Source: an uncultured Chromatiaceae bacterium (GTDB taxonomy: Bacteria; Pseudomonadota; Gammaproteobacteria; DRLM01). Taken from it: 33,887 bases of DNA. Positions within the stretch are counted from its first letter, which is position 1, and the number at the start of each line of letters is the position of its first letter. Shown piece after piece: positions 7,426-15,591 of the stretch. The notes beneath the pieces are model-generated. The model worked only from the letters and a program-made list of their open reading frames with translations, was not told the origin of the DNA and made no database searches. The translations under genes were made by a program, and so were the position numbers. The stretch lies in the NCBI GenBank assembly GCA_945787555.1, contig CALZJG010000024.1, positions 1-33,887 on the forward strand. Direction: 5' to 3'.

Positions 7426-9045
7426 TCAAGCCTTAAACTCTGCCACTAATTCTTGCATGGCTTCGGAAAGCCGCGCCATCTCTTGGCTGGAACGCGCCAA
7501 ATGAACACTGTGCTCGGTATTGTCTTCAGTGGATTGACTGATACGGATAATGCTTTTATCAATTTCTGCTGCTACGTTGCTTTGTTCGTCAGACACGTTA
7601 GCGATCTGAATATTCTGATGTAGGATCTTGCCGGCCGCTTCAGTAATCTGAAACAGCGCGTCTCCAGCATTAGCTACTTTTTCAACGGCGGCTTCTGAGA
7701 GTGCATTAGCAGCGGCAATGATATCCACGGTATGTTTGGCGCTACTTTGCAAACCCTCAATCATCTTTTGGATTTCCCGTGTTGATTCCTGGGTTCTACT
7801 GGCCAGTGTACGCACCTCGTCGGCCACAACTGCGAAGCCTCTACCTTGCTCACCGGCACGTGCAGCTTCAATGGCGGCATTGAGGGCTAGTAGGTTGGTC
7901 TGTTCAGCGATACCCTGTATGACCTCCAGCACAGTGTCGATGTTTGCTGAATCATGACTTAGTTGTTCAGCTGAGGTCGCCCCTGCTCTAACATTTTCCG
8001 CTAAACGATTGATAATGGCGACCGCCTCTACAATCACCGTGTCGCCCTGCTTTGCGGCAAAAGTGGCTTCATTAGCGGCGACGGAAGCGAGTTCGACATT
8101 ACTGGCCACCTCTGTCACGGTAGCCGCCATCTGGCTAATTGCGCTAACGATTTGATCCGTTTCCGCGCGCTGACGCTCCATACTGCTCTGGCCGTCTTGT
8201 GCCACTGTCGCGATATTGGCAGCAGCCGAACCGACTTGAGTTGCATTATCCTTCAGCTGACGAATAACGGACTGGAGCTTTTCCACAAATACATTGAAGT
8301 GACCTACCAACTGCCCGATTTCGTCCTGACCATCTGCCTTGAGCCGCAGGGTTAGGTCACCGCCACCGCTGGCGATATCTTTAAGATTTACTGATACGCC
8401 GCTGATGCTACGCATTATTCCAGTGGAGACCAGAAGGGCGACAAGAGTGAGCAGAATAACAAGCGTAATTCCGATTAGCCCACCTAGCTTGATGCTGAAA
8501 TTCGCGGCGTCATTAGCCGTCAGCACAGCGTCATTGAAGGCTACTAACTGCGCATCACGAAACCGCCCAAGGGCCTCAGTAATATTCTTGTATTTCTCTT
8601 GCATGTCTGCGACACGAGCCGGCATCTTAGCCCGGTCGAGAGTGCCGTTGATCATTTCCTCAGTCATCTTCTTGGCAAAACTAAAGTAGGACGTTAGCCC
8701 CTGTTTGAGCTCTAGCATCACTTCTGCCTGAGCAGGATCGAGATCAGATATTTCATCGAATGCTCCCAGCATGTTAGCAACCACTTCCTCTGCAGTTTCA
8801 ATCATATCCTCTTCTTCAGTCGCCACTGCCCGCTTCAACAGATTTACGACCGCATCGAGATTCACTAAGCTTTTTTCACTACGCTGCAGCGATGGGAAAA
8901 CTGCCGTACGCATATGCTCTAAATGCTTGACATTGTCTTTTTCCACAAAATAGCTCACAGAGAAGTAGCCGCTGAAGCCGGCGACGGCGACAGCGGCAAT
9001 CGCTAACATTTTGTATTTTATTGATAAGGAGCTAAAGAATGTCAT
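7426..9045 (-). CDS. Methyl-accepting chemotaxis protein
   Basis: A 539-residue transmembrane chemoreceptor. TM1 covers about residues 12-34, a helical periplasmic sensor domain about 35-186, TM2 187-210, HAMP 211-264, then a long cytoplasmic coiled coil. The kinase-contact tip is at 379-408 (EQTNLLALNAAIEAARAGEQ, then GRGFAVVADEVRTLASRTQ), the hallmark of the family. There is no C-terminal CheR-binding pentapeptide; it ends AEFKA. It is the last gene of a minus-strand operon after the porin and the small PstS-like protein (27-base gap), which suggests that the binding protein delivers its ligand to this receptor. Its base composition is lower in G+C than most of the window (27 of 60 by my count at 8761-8820). 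Confidence 0.96.
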   Translation of the reverse strand: MTFFSSLSIKYKMLAIAAVAVAGFSGYFSVSYFVEKDNVKHLEHMRTAVFPSLQRSEKSLVNLDAVVNLLKRAVATEEEDMIETAEEVVANMLGAFDEISDLDPAQAEVMLELKQGLTSYFSFAKKMTEEMINGTLDRAKMPARVADMQEKYKNITEALGRFRDAQLVAFNDAVLTANDAANFSIKLGGLIGITLVILLTLVALLVSTGIMRSISGVSVNLKDIASGGGDLTLRLKADGQDEIGQLVGHFNVFVEKLQSVIRQLKDNATQVGSAAANIATVAQDGQSSMERQRAETDQIVSAISQMAATVTEVASNVELASVAANEATFAAKQGDTVIVEAVAIINRLAENVRAGATSAEQLSHDSANIDTVLEVIQGIAEQTNLLALNAAIEAARAGEQGRGFAVVADEVRTLASRTQESTREIQKMIEGLQSSAKHTVDIIAAANALSEAAVEKVANAGDALFQITEAAGKILHQNIQIANVSDEQSNVAAEIDKSIIRISQSTEDNTEHSVHLARSSQEMARLSEAMQELVAEFKA

Positions 9046-9072
9046 GATCAGCTTTCTGATAATGCTCGGCTG

Positions 9073-9504
9073 CTAGCGTACGCGAAACAACACTTTTACC
9101 GAGTCATCAACGATGCCTGCGTCGACATACCCCACAGCATCGAAATGACTGGCCACATAGGCTCGCACCTCAGCATCATTGGCTAGTTCCTTGGGCGGTA
9201 TTGCCTTGCCAGAGAAGATCATCTCCGACCAATAGGCGTTGTACTTATTGAGCCCTTTGCCCACGACTTTTTCGCTAAACGCCGCCTTCGTCGGACTGGC
9301 ATCAGTTTGGCCAATGAGCGCTACATAAGTCATACCGGGTATAGTGGTGACCTTCCCCATATAAAGCTTCTTGGAGAGTTTAGCATCGATCTCACTGGCG
9401 CCAGATGAGGGATGAGCAATGATGACGACCTCGGACATTACAGGCGTCGTATAAAGCATCACGCTCAACAACATTAGCATGGTTCTACGGATTTTGATTT
9501 TCAT
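9073..9504 (-). CDS. Small one-lobe PstS-like periplasmic binding protein
   Basis: A 143-residue exported protein. Residues 1-24 are the signal peptide. The rest matches the short phosphate-binding-protein-like (PBP-like 2) family: VVIIAHPSS strand at the start, KKLYMGK, then NAYWSEMIFSGK and the C-terminal VGYVDAG..DDSVKVLF. A full PstS has about 320 residues, so this is roughly one lobe of a binding protein and lacks transporter partners here. An AGGAGG seven bases before the ATG gives strong translation. It lies nine bases after the porin and 27 bases before the chemoreceptor. Its ligand is unknown; phosphate is only suggested by the family name. Confidence 0.88.
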   Translation of the reverse strand: MKIKIRRTMLMLLSVMLYTTPVMSEVVIIAHPSSGASEIDAKLSKKLYMGKVTTIPGMTYVALIGQTDASPTKAAFSEKVVGKGLNKYNAYWSEMIFSGKAIPPKELANDAEVRAYVASHFDAVGYVDAGIVDDSVKVLFRVR

Positions 9505-9513
9505 GACGGCCTC

Positions 9514-10542
9514 CTAAAATACAAGATCCATAGAAAAGGAAAAGACATCAACAGAGGTATCACCCATAGGGAGTTCCTCTATCAAACCATCGCTCTCGGG
9601 ATCGTTGGGCTTTATATTTTGCCACTGTGCTTTGAATATGACGCTGGGGTTGTATGTGTAAGCAAGCGCTAAGCTAATTGAATCTTGGTCGAGGGCTCCA
9701 GATTGACCTTCAACCGTGGCATAGGTTAGGGAGGGCAGGAAATTTCCAGCTTGGTATCCCAGAGTAGCGTAACTCGACTTCGCGTCGAATTCGGTGCTGT
9801 CCTCAACTTCAGTGTCGACATACTCCACCATAGCGAGCACATTGGCGACCTCCAATTTTGCGCCCAAATTAAAGCTCTTGCGGCTCTGATCACTCAGCTC
9901 CGTAGGTATGTTCATATCCGTTCGTATGAACCCGGCCTGCAAGGTTGTGGTGTCGCTCCTGGACTCCAGTTTGAGGCCCAACATTTTTCTCTGAGTGGTA
10001 TCAGAGCTACCGTGCTGTCCAATTAAGGGTTGTACCGTAAATTGCCACTCATCACCTGTGGTATATGCCAAGGAAATCCCATCAAAATTTTCTACGATAT
10101 GATTAGGCGACTCATCCCCCATCTCCAAGCTATACATCTCCACTGGCGGTCTAATCCACGGATAGGTAACGCCGATGTCGATATTTTCTGTCACTAGGCC
10201 CAGCGGGTATTTCTGTCGGCCGAAGCGAACTACCAGGTCATTCGTCGCTTGAAAGGTGGCGAACGCCCAGTCGAGTTCTATCTCACCCTCTTTAACCTTG
10301 CTAAACAACTGCCCCGCCACTGACCAATGCTCGTCCAGGCGGGTAGCGTAGTTTAGGCCGGCAAAGCTGTCGCCGAAATCACCTTTATTATCGATAGTCT
10401 CTAAGTATGGTGAGCTACTATTACTGACATCAAGTACGGAACGGACAAAGCCATGTAGGGCAACGTCTCCCGCTGTTGCCTGCCCAGCCATCACTGCGCA
10501 ACCGAGGAGTAGGGGTGGGACTAGGGATCGAATGCATCTCAT
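9514..10542 (-). CDS. Outer-membrane porin, first gene of the chemoreceptor operon
   Basis: A 342-residue beta-barrel protein. The ATG at 10542 follows AAGGA by seven bases and begins a signal peptide (RSLVPPLLLGCAVMAGQATA). The mature part has alternating beta strands with aromatic girdles and the terminal Phe (SMDLVF) required for outer-membrane assembly. Internal segments such as VVRFGRQKYPLGL and DWAFATFQATNDL resemble the porins that accompany small PstS-like proteins. It probably lets a small solute into the periplasm. It is transcribed from the sigma-28-like promoter at 10587-10613. By my count only 25 of 60 bases at 9601-9660 are G or C, much poorer than the neighbours. Confidence 0.88.
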   Translation of the reverse strand: MRCIRSLVPPLLLGCAVMAGQATAGDVALHGFVRSVLDVSNSSSPYLETIDNKGDFGDSFAGLNYATRLDEHWSVAGQLFSKVKEGEIELDWAFATFQATNDLVVRFGRQKYPLGLVTENIDIGVTYPWIRPPVEMYSLEMGDESPNHIVENFDGISLAYTTGDEWQFTVQPLIGQHGSSDTTQRKMLGLKLESRSDTTTLQAGFIRTDMNIPTELSDQSRKSFNLGAKLEVANVLAMVEYVDTEVEDSTEFDAKSSYATLGYQAGNFLPSLTYATVEGQSGALDQDSISLALAYTYNPSVIFKAQWQNIKPNDPESDGLIEELPMGDTSVDVFSFSMDLVF

Positions 10543-10586
10543 AGTAGAGTCCTTTCTGCAGTAAGAATTCGTATTCGCTCTGCCAT

Positions 10587-10613
10587 CCATCGGCACATGT
10601 CGGGGGAACTTTA
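10587..10613 (-). promoter_or_regulatory. Near-consensus sigma-28 (FliA) flagellar promoter of the porin/PBP/MCP operon
   Basis: Read on the minus strand, TAAAGTTC (10613-10606), an 11-base spacer and GCCGATGG (10594-10587) match the known FliA consensus TAAAGTTT-N11-GCCGATAA at 7 of 8 and 6 of 8 positions with exact spacing. Transcription would begin near 10580, leaving a leader of about 38 bases before the porin ATG at 10542. This places the operon in the late flagellar/chemotaxis regulon. The element overlaps the first codons of the divergent methyltransferase-like gene. Confidence 0.78.
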
Positions 10614-11220
10614 CCATAGGCTACGATATTTACGCGCCGCCTGCACAGAAGAAAATATTGGTATTGATCTCGATACGTTAAAACTACGTGACAGTCATAT
10701 GCCTCGCCTCCACACCATGACGCGCGGCTTGGACATCGGCGCGGCCGCCTGGTCGACTCTTCCGGCGCTGCGCGCGTGGTCGAACACGCCCTGGGACGGC
10801 GTGGAACTGGACGCCCATCGCCGCTATTGGACGCTGGCCACGCGGCGCGCCCACGCTGAATACATGGTGCGCCGCAGCGACCCTCGATGCCGCTATTATA
10901 GCGGCTCTCTATTGGAAAGGCGGGAGTGCTACACGCACATGACTTGGTGGCTGCCCTTTGTCACGCCCGCACCCTTGCGCGCCTGGCGCCTGCCGCAGCG
11001 CTATTTTCAACCGCGGGAATTACTCACGCACGCCTGGTCCTTGCTCGCGCCAGGCGGCATGCTATTCATCGTCAACCAAGGTGAGCGGGAATACGCGGCG
11101 CAACGCCACTTACTGGAAGGGACGAGGATCAGTGCGACGCCGGTAGGTGAATTGACCAGCGTTTTCTCACCCTATCAGCAACCACGCCAGGCTTGGCTGG
11201 TACACAAGCCGTCAACTTGA
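10597..11220 (+). CDS. Methyltransferase-like protein (class I SAM fold, atypical motif I)
   Basis: A 207-residue protein resembling class I SAM-dependent methyltransferases. GLDIGAAAW (44-52) stands at motif I but lacks the GxGxG pattern; WDGVELDAH (66-74) fits the acidic strand 2 with Asp72; LLAPGGMLFIVNQGE (149-163) is the usual post-motif III strand. A cytosolic role is likely and the substrate is unknown. The start is doubtful: the ATG at 10597 has no ribosome binding site and lies inside the divergent FliA promoter. Residues 8-44 nevertheless look like the conserved start of the family, so the next in-frame ATG at 10699 seems too far in. The N-terminus may have been trimmed when the low-GC operon arrived. 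Confidence 0.65.
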   Translation: MSGELYHRLRYLRAACTEENIGIDLDTLKLRDSHMPRLHTMTRGLDIGAAAWSTLPALRAWSNTPWDGVELDAHRRYWTLATRRAHAEYMVRRSDPRCRYYSGSLLERRECYTHMTWWLPFVTPAPLRAWRLPQRYFQPRELLTHAWSLLAPGGMLFIVNQGEREYAAQRHLLEGTRISATPVGELTSVFSPYQQPRQAWLVHKPST

Positions 11221-11225
11221 ACATC

Positions 11226-12356
11226 TCAACCCAGCGGATCCTCGGCGAATTGCCGCTGGATTTCCTCCACCTCGGGCAAGCACTGCATCAGCGCCTGCAC
11301 ACAATCGGGATCAAGCTTAGAACCGCTCAAGGTGCGTAACAAGACCAAAGCTTCCTGATTGCTCCACGCCGGTTTATAGGGACGACGGCTGGTCAGCGCA
11401 TCGAACACATCGGCTACCGCGACGATGCGCGACTCCAAGGGGATATCATCTCCGCTGCGCCCGTAGGGATAACCGGAACCATCCAAGGCTTCGTGATGTA
11501 GTTCGGCGATGTTGCGCAGCATGTCGATGTTCGGAAGTCCGCCCAGGCGAAAATTTTCCAGCATAGTATCGATAAGTTCACGCCCACGCTGAGCGTGGGT
11601 TTGCATCAACTCGCGCTCCTGCCCGCTGAGGTCACCGGGCTTGAGTAATACCTCATCAGGGATGCCGATCTTGCCGATGTCGTGCAAAGGCGAGAACGCA
11701 AATACATTTTCCACGAATTCATCGCTGAGCTCATACAGGATCGCCAGCTTGCGGGCGATGAGTCTCGCATAGCGTGACATACGATCGAGGTGTGATCCCG
11801 TTTCACTGTCACGCAGGTTGGTCATGTCATGCGCGGTCTTCACCGTGGCCAGCAAGGTCTGCATCGAGGAGAGTTCATGGATGATGGTCAGCGAGATCAA
11901 ATGACCGAAAGGGTCGATTTGCCGCAACACTTCCTCGCTGAAGGCCTCCGGTTCATAGGAATTGAAAAACAAAAAACCAAAGAAGTTGCCGTGACTGTAC
12001 ATCGGCATGGTGTAACTGGCGCGGTAACCCTGTTTAGCGATGCGTTGGGTATGTTCATGCTGCCCCGCATCGAACAGATGCATATCATTGACCACTCGCG
12101 GGCGACCGCGCTCGAGGATATCGCACAACGAAGGTGACTCAGACAGCTTGGCTTGGTAATGCTGCAAGGGACTGTCCCCACCGCTACTGGCGACGAAGGT
12201 TTTGAGCAGATCCGTGCGGGGGTCATAGATGGCCGCGGCGACGCGGGCGATAGCGGGGAAGCGCGCTTTCAATTCCTCATGCACATAGGCCATTTTCTCC
12301 GCCAACCCTATGTTGCCGTCTATGGCCGTCAAACGATCCTCGTGCTCGAAGATCAT
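11226..12356 (-). CDS. GAF/HD-GYP cyclic di-GMP phosphodiesterase
   Basis: A 376-residue cytosolic signalling protein. Residues about 15-165 form a GAF-type sensor domain and residues about 175-365 an HD-GYP domain. The catalytic signatures are complete: HDIGK (225-229), HHEALDGSGYP (287-297) and the following RIVAVADVFDALTSRRPYK. HD-GYP enzymes hydrolyse c-di-GMP, which controls motility and biofilm, so activity is expected. The ATG at 12356 is preceded by a GGGGGGAGG run; an in-frame ATG at 12515 would add 53 residues without recognisable sequence. It is convergent with the methyltransferase-like gene (five-base gap). What the GAF domain senses is unknown. Confidence 0.93.
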   Translation of the reverse strand: MIFEHEDRLTAIDGNIGLAEKMAYVHEELKARFPAIARVAAAIYDPRTDLLKTFVASSGGDSPLQHYQAKLSESPSLCDILERGRPRVVNDMHLFDAGQHEHTQRIAKQGYRASYTMPMYSHGNFFGFLFFNSYEPEAFSEEVLRQIDPFGHLISLTIIHELSSMQTLLATVKTAHDMTNLRDSETGSHLDRMSRYARLIARKLAILYELSDEFVENVFAFSPLHDIGKIGIPDEVLLKPGDLSGQERELMQTHAQRGRELIDTMLENFRLGGLPNIDMLRNIAELHHEALDGSGYPYGRSGDDIPLESRIVAVADVFDALTSRRPYKPAWSNQEALVLLRTLSGSKLDPDCVQALMQCLPEVEEIQRQFAEDPLG

Positions 12357-12632
12357 GCCTCCCCCCTCTGCTCTAGTCTGAAAATGTGGGCGTCCTTGCC
12401 CGGTTTCCCGTCCTACGCCACCGGGCTCCTGCTGGTGGCGCTGGGAGAACAATTGCATATTCCGTGCCAGCTCATGCCATGACAGGGAATGCGTTGAATA
12501 ACAGTCAATTAGCATTCTCTTGCATACCGCAAGGCCGTCGATAACGACATTATCCTGTCATGCGCCACGCCTGGCGCGACAAGTCTACGTCGCCCCAAGA
12601 CGACCGTCCCACTCCCGGTACAATAGGCTGTC

Positions 12633-13397
12633 ATGGACCTCATCGACACGCATTGCCACCTCGACGTGAGCGACTTCGACGCCGACCGCGCCGAGGTGCT
12701 GGCCGCCTGTCGCGCCGCGCAGGTGACGCGCATCGTGGTACCGGGCGTGGACGCCGCCGGCTGGGACGGACTGCTGGCATTGTGCGCACGCGAAGCCGGG
12801 CTGTCTCCCGCCCTGGGACTGCATCCCATTTATCTCGACCAGCATCGCCCCAAGCATGTCACCGAACTGGCCGAACGCGTCCAGCAACGCCGCCCGGTCG
12901 CCATAGGCGAAATCGGCTTGGATTTTTTTGTCGCCGAGCTGGACCCTGCCCGCCAGCAAAGCCTGTTCGAGGAGCAACTGCGCGTCGCTCAACTAGCGAA
13001 TTTGCCGGTCATCCTCCATGTGCGTAAAGCCCATGATCAAGTGCTGGCCACACTGCGCCGCTTGCGCGTCGTCGGTGGCATCTGTCACGCCTTCAACGGC
13101 AGCCTAGCTCAGGCGCGGCATTATCTCGAGCTGGGTTTCAAACTCGGCTTCGGCGGCATGCTCACATACGAGCGCTCCAACAAACTGCGGCGCTTGGCGC
13201 GCGACCTGCCCCTGGAGGCCATCGTGCTGGAAACCGACGCCCCCGACATGACCGTCGCCAGTCATCGCGGCAAGCGCAATAGCCCGGCCTATCTGCCCGA
13301 ATGCCTGGCGGCCCTGGCCGAGGTGCGTGGCGAGGAATCCGAACTCATCGCCGCGCAAACCACCCGCAACGCCCTAGCCGTGCTGCGTCTCGATTGA
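12633..13397 (+). CDS. yjjV: TatD-family metal-dependent hydrolase (YjjV type)
   Basis: A 254-residue TIM-barrel hydrolase of the amidohydrolase superfamily. Metal-binding residues are visible: His7 and His9 in DTHCHLD, Glu in IGEIGLDFF, the His of PVILHVRKAHD, the His of CHAFNGS, and Asp in LETDAPDM. TatD relatives act as deoxyribonucleases or tRNA-processing nucleases; YjjV itself is poorly characterised. The sequence between motifs (LGLHPIYLDQH, GGMLTYERSNKLR) matches the YjjV branch better than TatD or YcfH. It is 57 bases before tcdA on the same strand and is probably co-transcribed. Confidence 0.93.
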   Translation: MDLIDTHCHLDVSDFDADRAEVLAACRAAQVTRIVVPGVDAAGWDGLLALCAREAGLSPALGLHPIYLDQHRPKHVTELAERVQQRRPVAIGEIGLDFFVAELDPARQQSLFEEQLRVAQLANLPVILHVRKAHDQVLATLRRLRVVGGICHAFNGSLAQARHYLELGFKLGFGGMLTYERSNKLRRLARDLPLEAIVLETDAPDMTVASHRGKRNSPAYLPECLAALAEVRGEESELIAAQTTRNALAVLRLD

Positions 13398-13454
13398 CAG
13401 GCCGTGCCGCGACGAGGACCATAGCGCCCGGTTTACCTGCACGACAGTCACACC

Positions 13455-14288
13455 ATGCCCAACGACGATTACACGATCCGTTTTGCCAGCCTGCAACGCC
13501 TCTACGGCGTAGCAGCCGCCCAAATCATCCGCAACCTGCACGTGTGCGTGGTCGGCCTGGGCGGCGTGGGCTCGTGGGCGGCGGAAGCGCTGGCACGCAG
13601 CGGCGTCGACCGCCTCACCCTCATCGACTTCGACGTAGTGAAGCTCTCCAATACCAACCGCCAGCTGCATACTCTCAGTTCCACCGTGGAACGCAAGAAA
13701 TTCGCGGTGATGGCCGAGCGCCTCGCCGACATCAATCCGGATTGCGAGGTCACGGCGATCGACGACTTCCTCACCCTCCGCACCCTCGACGACTACATGA
13801 ACCCGACCAGAGGCTACGATTACGTCATCGATGCCATCGACAGTATCAAATTCAAGGCCGGCCTGATCTACCACTGCAAGCGCAACAAAATTCCCATCAT
13901 CACCACCGGCGGCGCCGGCGGCCTCACCGACCCCGGCGCAGTCATGGTCAAAGACCTCACCCGCACCTACAACGATCCGCTGGCGGCCAGGGTGCGCAAC
14001 AAGCTGCGCAAGGACTACGGCTACACCACCAACCCCAAACGCTACTTCGGCGTCGAATGCGTGTTCTCCGCCCAACAACCGCTCTACCCCAAGGACGACG
14101 GCACCGTTTGCGCCCGCAAGCCCGGCATCCACGGCGTGTCGCTGGATTGCCGCTTCGGCTACGGCTCGGCGATGTACGTCACCTCCACCTTCGCCATGCT
14201 GGCAGTGTCGCGGGTGATCAATAAGACGGTGAAGAAGAGGGAGCAAGAGAAAAAGAAGAAAGACTCCGCTTCTACTGAAACGCTCTAA
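13455..14288 (+). CDS. tcdA: tRNA threonylcarbamoyladenosine dehydratase
   Basis: A 277-residue E1-like enzyme that uses ATP to cyclise t6A37 of tRNA to ct6A. It was formerly called CsdL. Visible features: nucleotide loop VVGLGGVGSWAAEALARSG (residues about 32-50), DFDVVKLSNTNRQ (about 60-72) with the conserved Asp and Arg, the DAIDSIKFK loop, and TTGGAGGLTDP. The C-terminal hydrophobic stretch MYVTSTFAMLAVSRVI is typical of the family and may associate with the membrane. The last 20 residues are a Lys/Glu-rich tail. It follows the TatD-family gene. Confidence 0.95.
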   Translation: MPNDDYTIRFASLQRLYGVAAAQIIRNLHVCVVGLGGVGSWAAEALARSGVDRLTLIDFDVVKLSNTNRQLHTLSSTVERKKFAVMAERLADINPDCEVTAIDDFLTLRTLDDYMNPTRGYDYVIDAIDSIKFKAGLIYHCKRNKIPIITTGGAGGLTDPGAVMVKDLTRTYNDPLAARVRNKLRKDYGYTTNPKRYFGVECVFSAQQPLYPKDDGTVCARKPGIHGVSLDCRFGYGSAMYVTSTFAMLAVSRVINKTVKKREQEKKKKDSASTETL

Positions 14289-14623
14289 CCCAGCCAAGGA
14301 AGCCGGTAGCACAGTCAGATGTCGGGTGAAACAGGCCAGGCGCGGTGAGTCCCCGTGGGACTCCAACCATGAACACGCCAGTTTCTCAGCTTCAATGATC
14401 TGCGCTGAGGTCATACGCTCGGCAGCTTGAGCAACATCTTCTCGAAACAAGCTGCAACGTTACAGCTATGGCAACACTGCTGTAGCTGTAAAGAAATTCC
14501 TATTAATCCATAAGTGTTACCCAAGACTTCCCAGATCGAAGCAAAGGGCTCGGCGCCCTTCGCCCGCTTTCCTCCTATCAGAACACAGGTCGCAGACTCG
14601 CTTTACGTCCTGGTCCTCAGCGG
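14289..14623. other. Intergenic region downstream of tcdA
   Basis: No supported gene. It contains two short hairpins: GAGTCCC/GGGACTC at 14347-14363 with a three-base loop, and AAGGGC/GCCCTT near 14545-14561. Neither is followed by a clear T-run. One of them may end transcription between the convergent tcdA and the Cys-rich mini-protein. Confidence 0.4.
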
Positions 14624-14785
14624 TTATTCGTCACGCTTTACACCGGCCTGAGTATTCTCGACGTCTTGCTTCGTTTGCGACTCGTCGGGCTTTTGGTAAT
14701 CACCGAGCACGCTTTTCAGAGGGCAGGCCGAAAATGCCGGGCATTTCTTACAGCCGGCGACTAAGGCGATCGGGCATAGAGTCAT
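14624..14785 (-). CDS. 53-residue Cys-rich mini-protein, unknown function
   Basis: A 53-residue protein with four cysteines in the N-terminal half (Cys4, Cys12, Cys15 and Cys21, in MTLCPIALVAGCKKCPAFSA and the following CPLK). This looks like a small metal or Fe-S site. A charged, hydrophilic tail follows. The ATG at 14785 has GGAG seven bases upstream; the open frame extends 25 codons further but that extension looks non-coding. I recall similar short CP-rich proteins in sulfur-oxidising and related proteobacteria, always hypothetical. It has no operon partner. Confidence 0.7.
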   Translation of the reverse strand: MTLCPIALVAGCKKCPAFSACPLKSVLGDYQKPDESQTKQDVENTQAGVKRDE

Positions 14786-14912
14786 TGCGCTTCTCCGTTT
14801 ATGCAGCGTTAGGCGCGGCAGACCGTAACGATTGTCTACCATCCGAACTGTCAAGCACACCTAAAATCACGCTGGCGTGCCCTAATTAGCGATTGCTGGT
14901 CTTGCTATGAAT

Positions 14913-15233
14913 CTAATTATTGATCATTTTCCCTAAACCACAAATACACACATAAACAGCATAGGATAATAAGGGGCACACAAGAATAAAGCCACCATTA
15001 TGCCCTAGACTCCAGGTGGTTCCTGCCGCCTCACCTACGACCTCCATACCTAGGGCACCCAATATCTCTGATATTGACAGTTTTACGACATACCCTATTT
15101 CATTTCCGGTGGATCTAAGCGCGATTAGTATCAGGATAGCTGGCAGCATCAAGAACAACACACCAACCGCAAGAGCGTAGGTATCTGACTTGTCCGCCAG
15201 GTCAAGTGCGTCGCCAAGGTAATATAAGGCCAT
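14913..15233 (-). CDS. Small hypothetical membrane protein in low-GC DNA
   Basis: A 106-residue protein with two strongly hydrophobic segments (about residues 20-40, YALAVGVLFLMLPAILILIA, and about 82-103, FILVCPLLSYAVYVCICGLG) linked by a mildly polar loop. No family is recognised and no convincing ribosome binding site precedes the ATG. Its DNA is markedly AT-richer than the surroundings (22 G/C of 60 at 14941-15000 by my count), which suggests recent transfer. Its reality rests on the hydrophobic pattern and composition only. Confidence 0.45.
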   Translation of the reverse strand: MALYYLGDALDLADKSDTYALAVGVLFLMLPAILILIALRSTGNEIGYVVKLSISEILGALGMEVVGEAAGTTWSLGHNGGFILVCPLLSYAVYVCICGLGKMINN

Positions 15234-15591
15234 GATGGCAAGACCAGATTAGAGCATTGGCAGCGCCAATCTCATACACTAGTGCTTTCCTGCAACACGA
15301 CGTTGCCAACAGGCTGCCCGCCGGAATAGCGTTGAGGTAAGTCGGCAAGTCAGCGAGCATTGCTTGAGCGGGAAGGACATAGCACCCATTACCTTCCAAA
15401 ACAAGCGATCGGGTAACACCACCACGGCATCAGGGAAGAAGCTCGAGGCGCGCGCATCCGAAATCACATTGCATCAATCGTACCATGTCATCAACGATCC
15501 GCTTTTCCCGTTCGCCTGTTTGTTCATCGCGGTTTGCGCCAACAACGCTCAACCCAGACCACCCCTGCCGAGGTGAAGTATAGGAGTCACG
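15234..15591. other. Sparse region without a supported gene
   Basis: Short open frames exist on both strands, but none has a ribosome binding site, recognisable motif or fitting composition. This may be decayed coding DNA next to the low-GC membrane-protein gene. Confidence 0.4.

Noticed and set aside
10543..10640. A PhoB box before the porin/PstS-like operon
   Set aside because: No tandem CTGTCAT-type repeats; the sigma-28 match explains the region better, so phosphate control is not supported.
12357..12515. N-terminal extension of the HD-GYP protein by 53 residues
   Set aside because: The extension has no domain-like sequence and the ATG at 12356 has the purine-rich site.
13374..14450. 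A 358-codon open frame on the minus strand
   Set aside because: It is antisense to tcdA, has no ribosome binding site and reads as low-complexity Gly/Ala/Val/His sequence, a shadow of GC-rich codons.
14808..14814. GTTAGGC as an integron attC core site (also similar strings near 5903 and 20291)
   Set aside because: No partner RYYYAAC within the needed distance and no integrase or cassette array.
15202..15399. A 65-codon minus-strand frame
   Set aside because: No ribosome binding site or motif, and it overlaps the membrane-protein gene; possibly decayed DNA.
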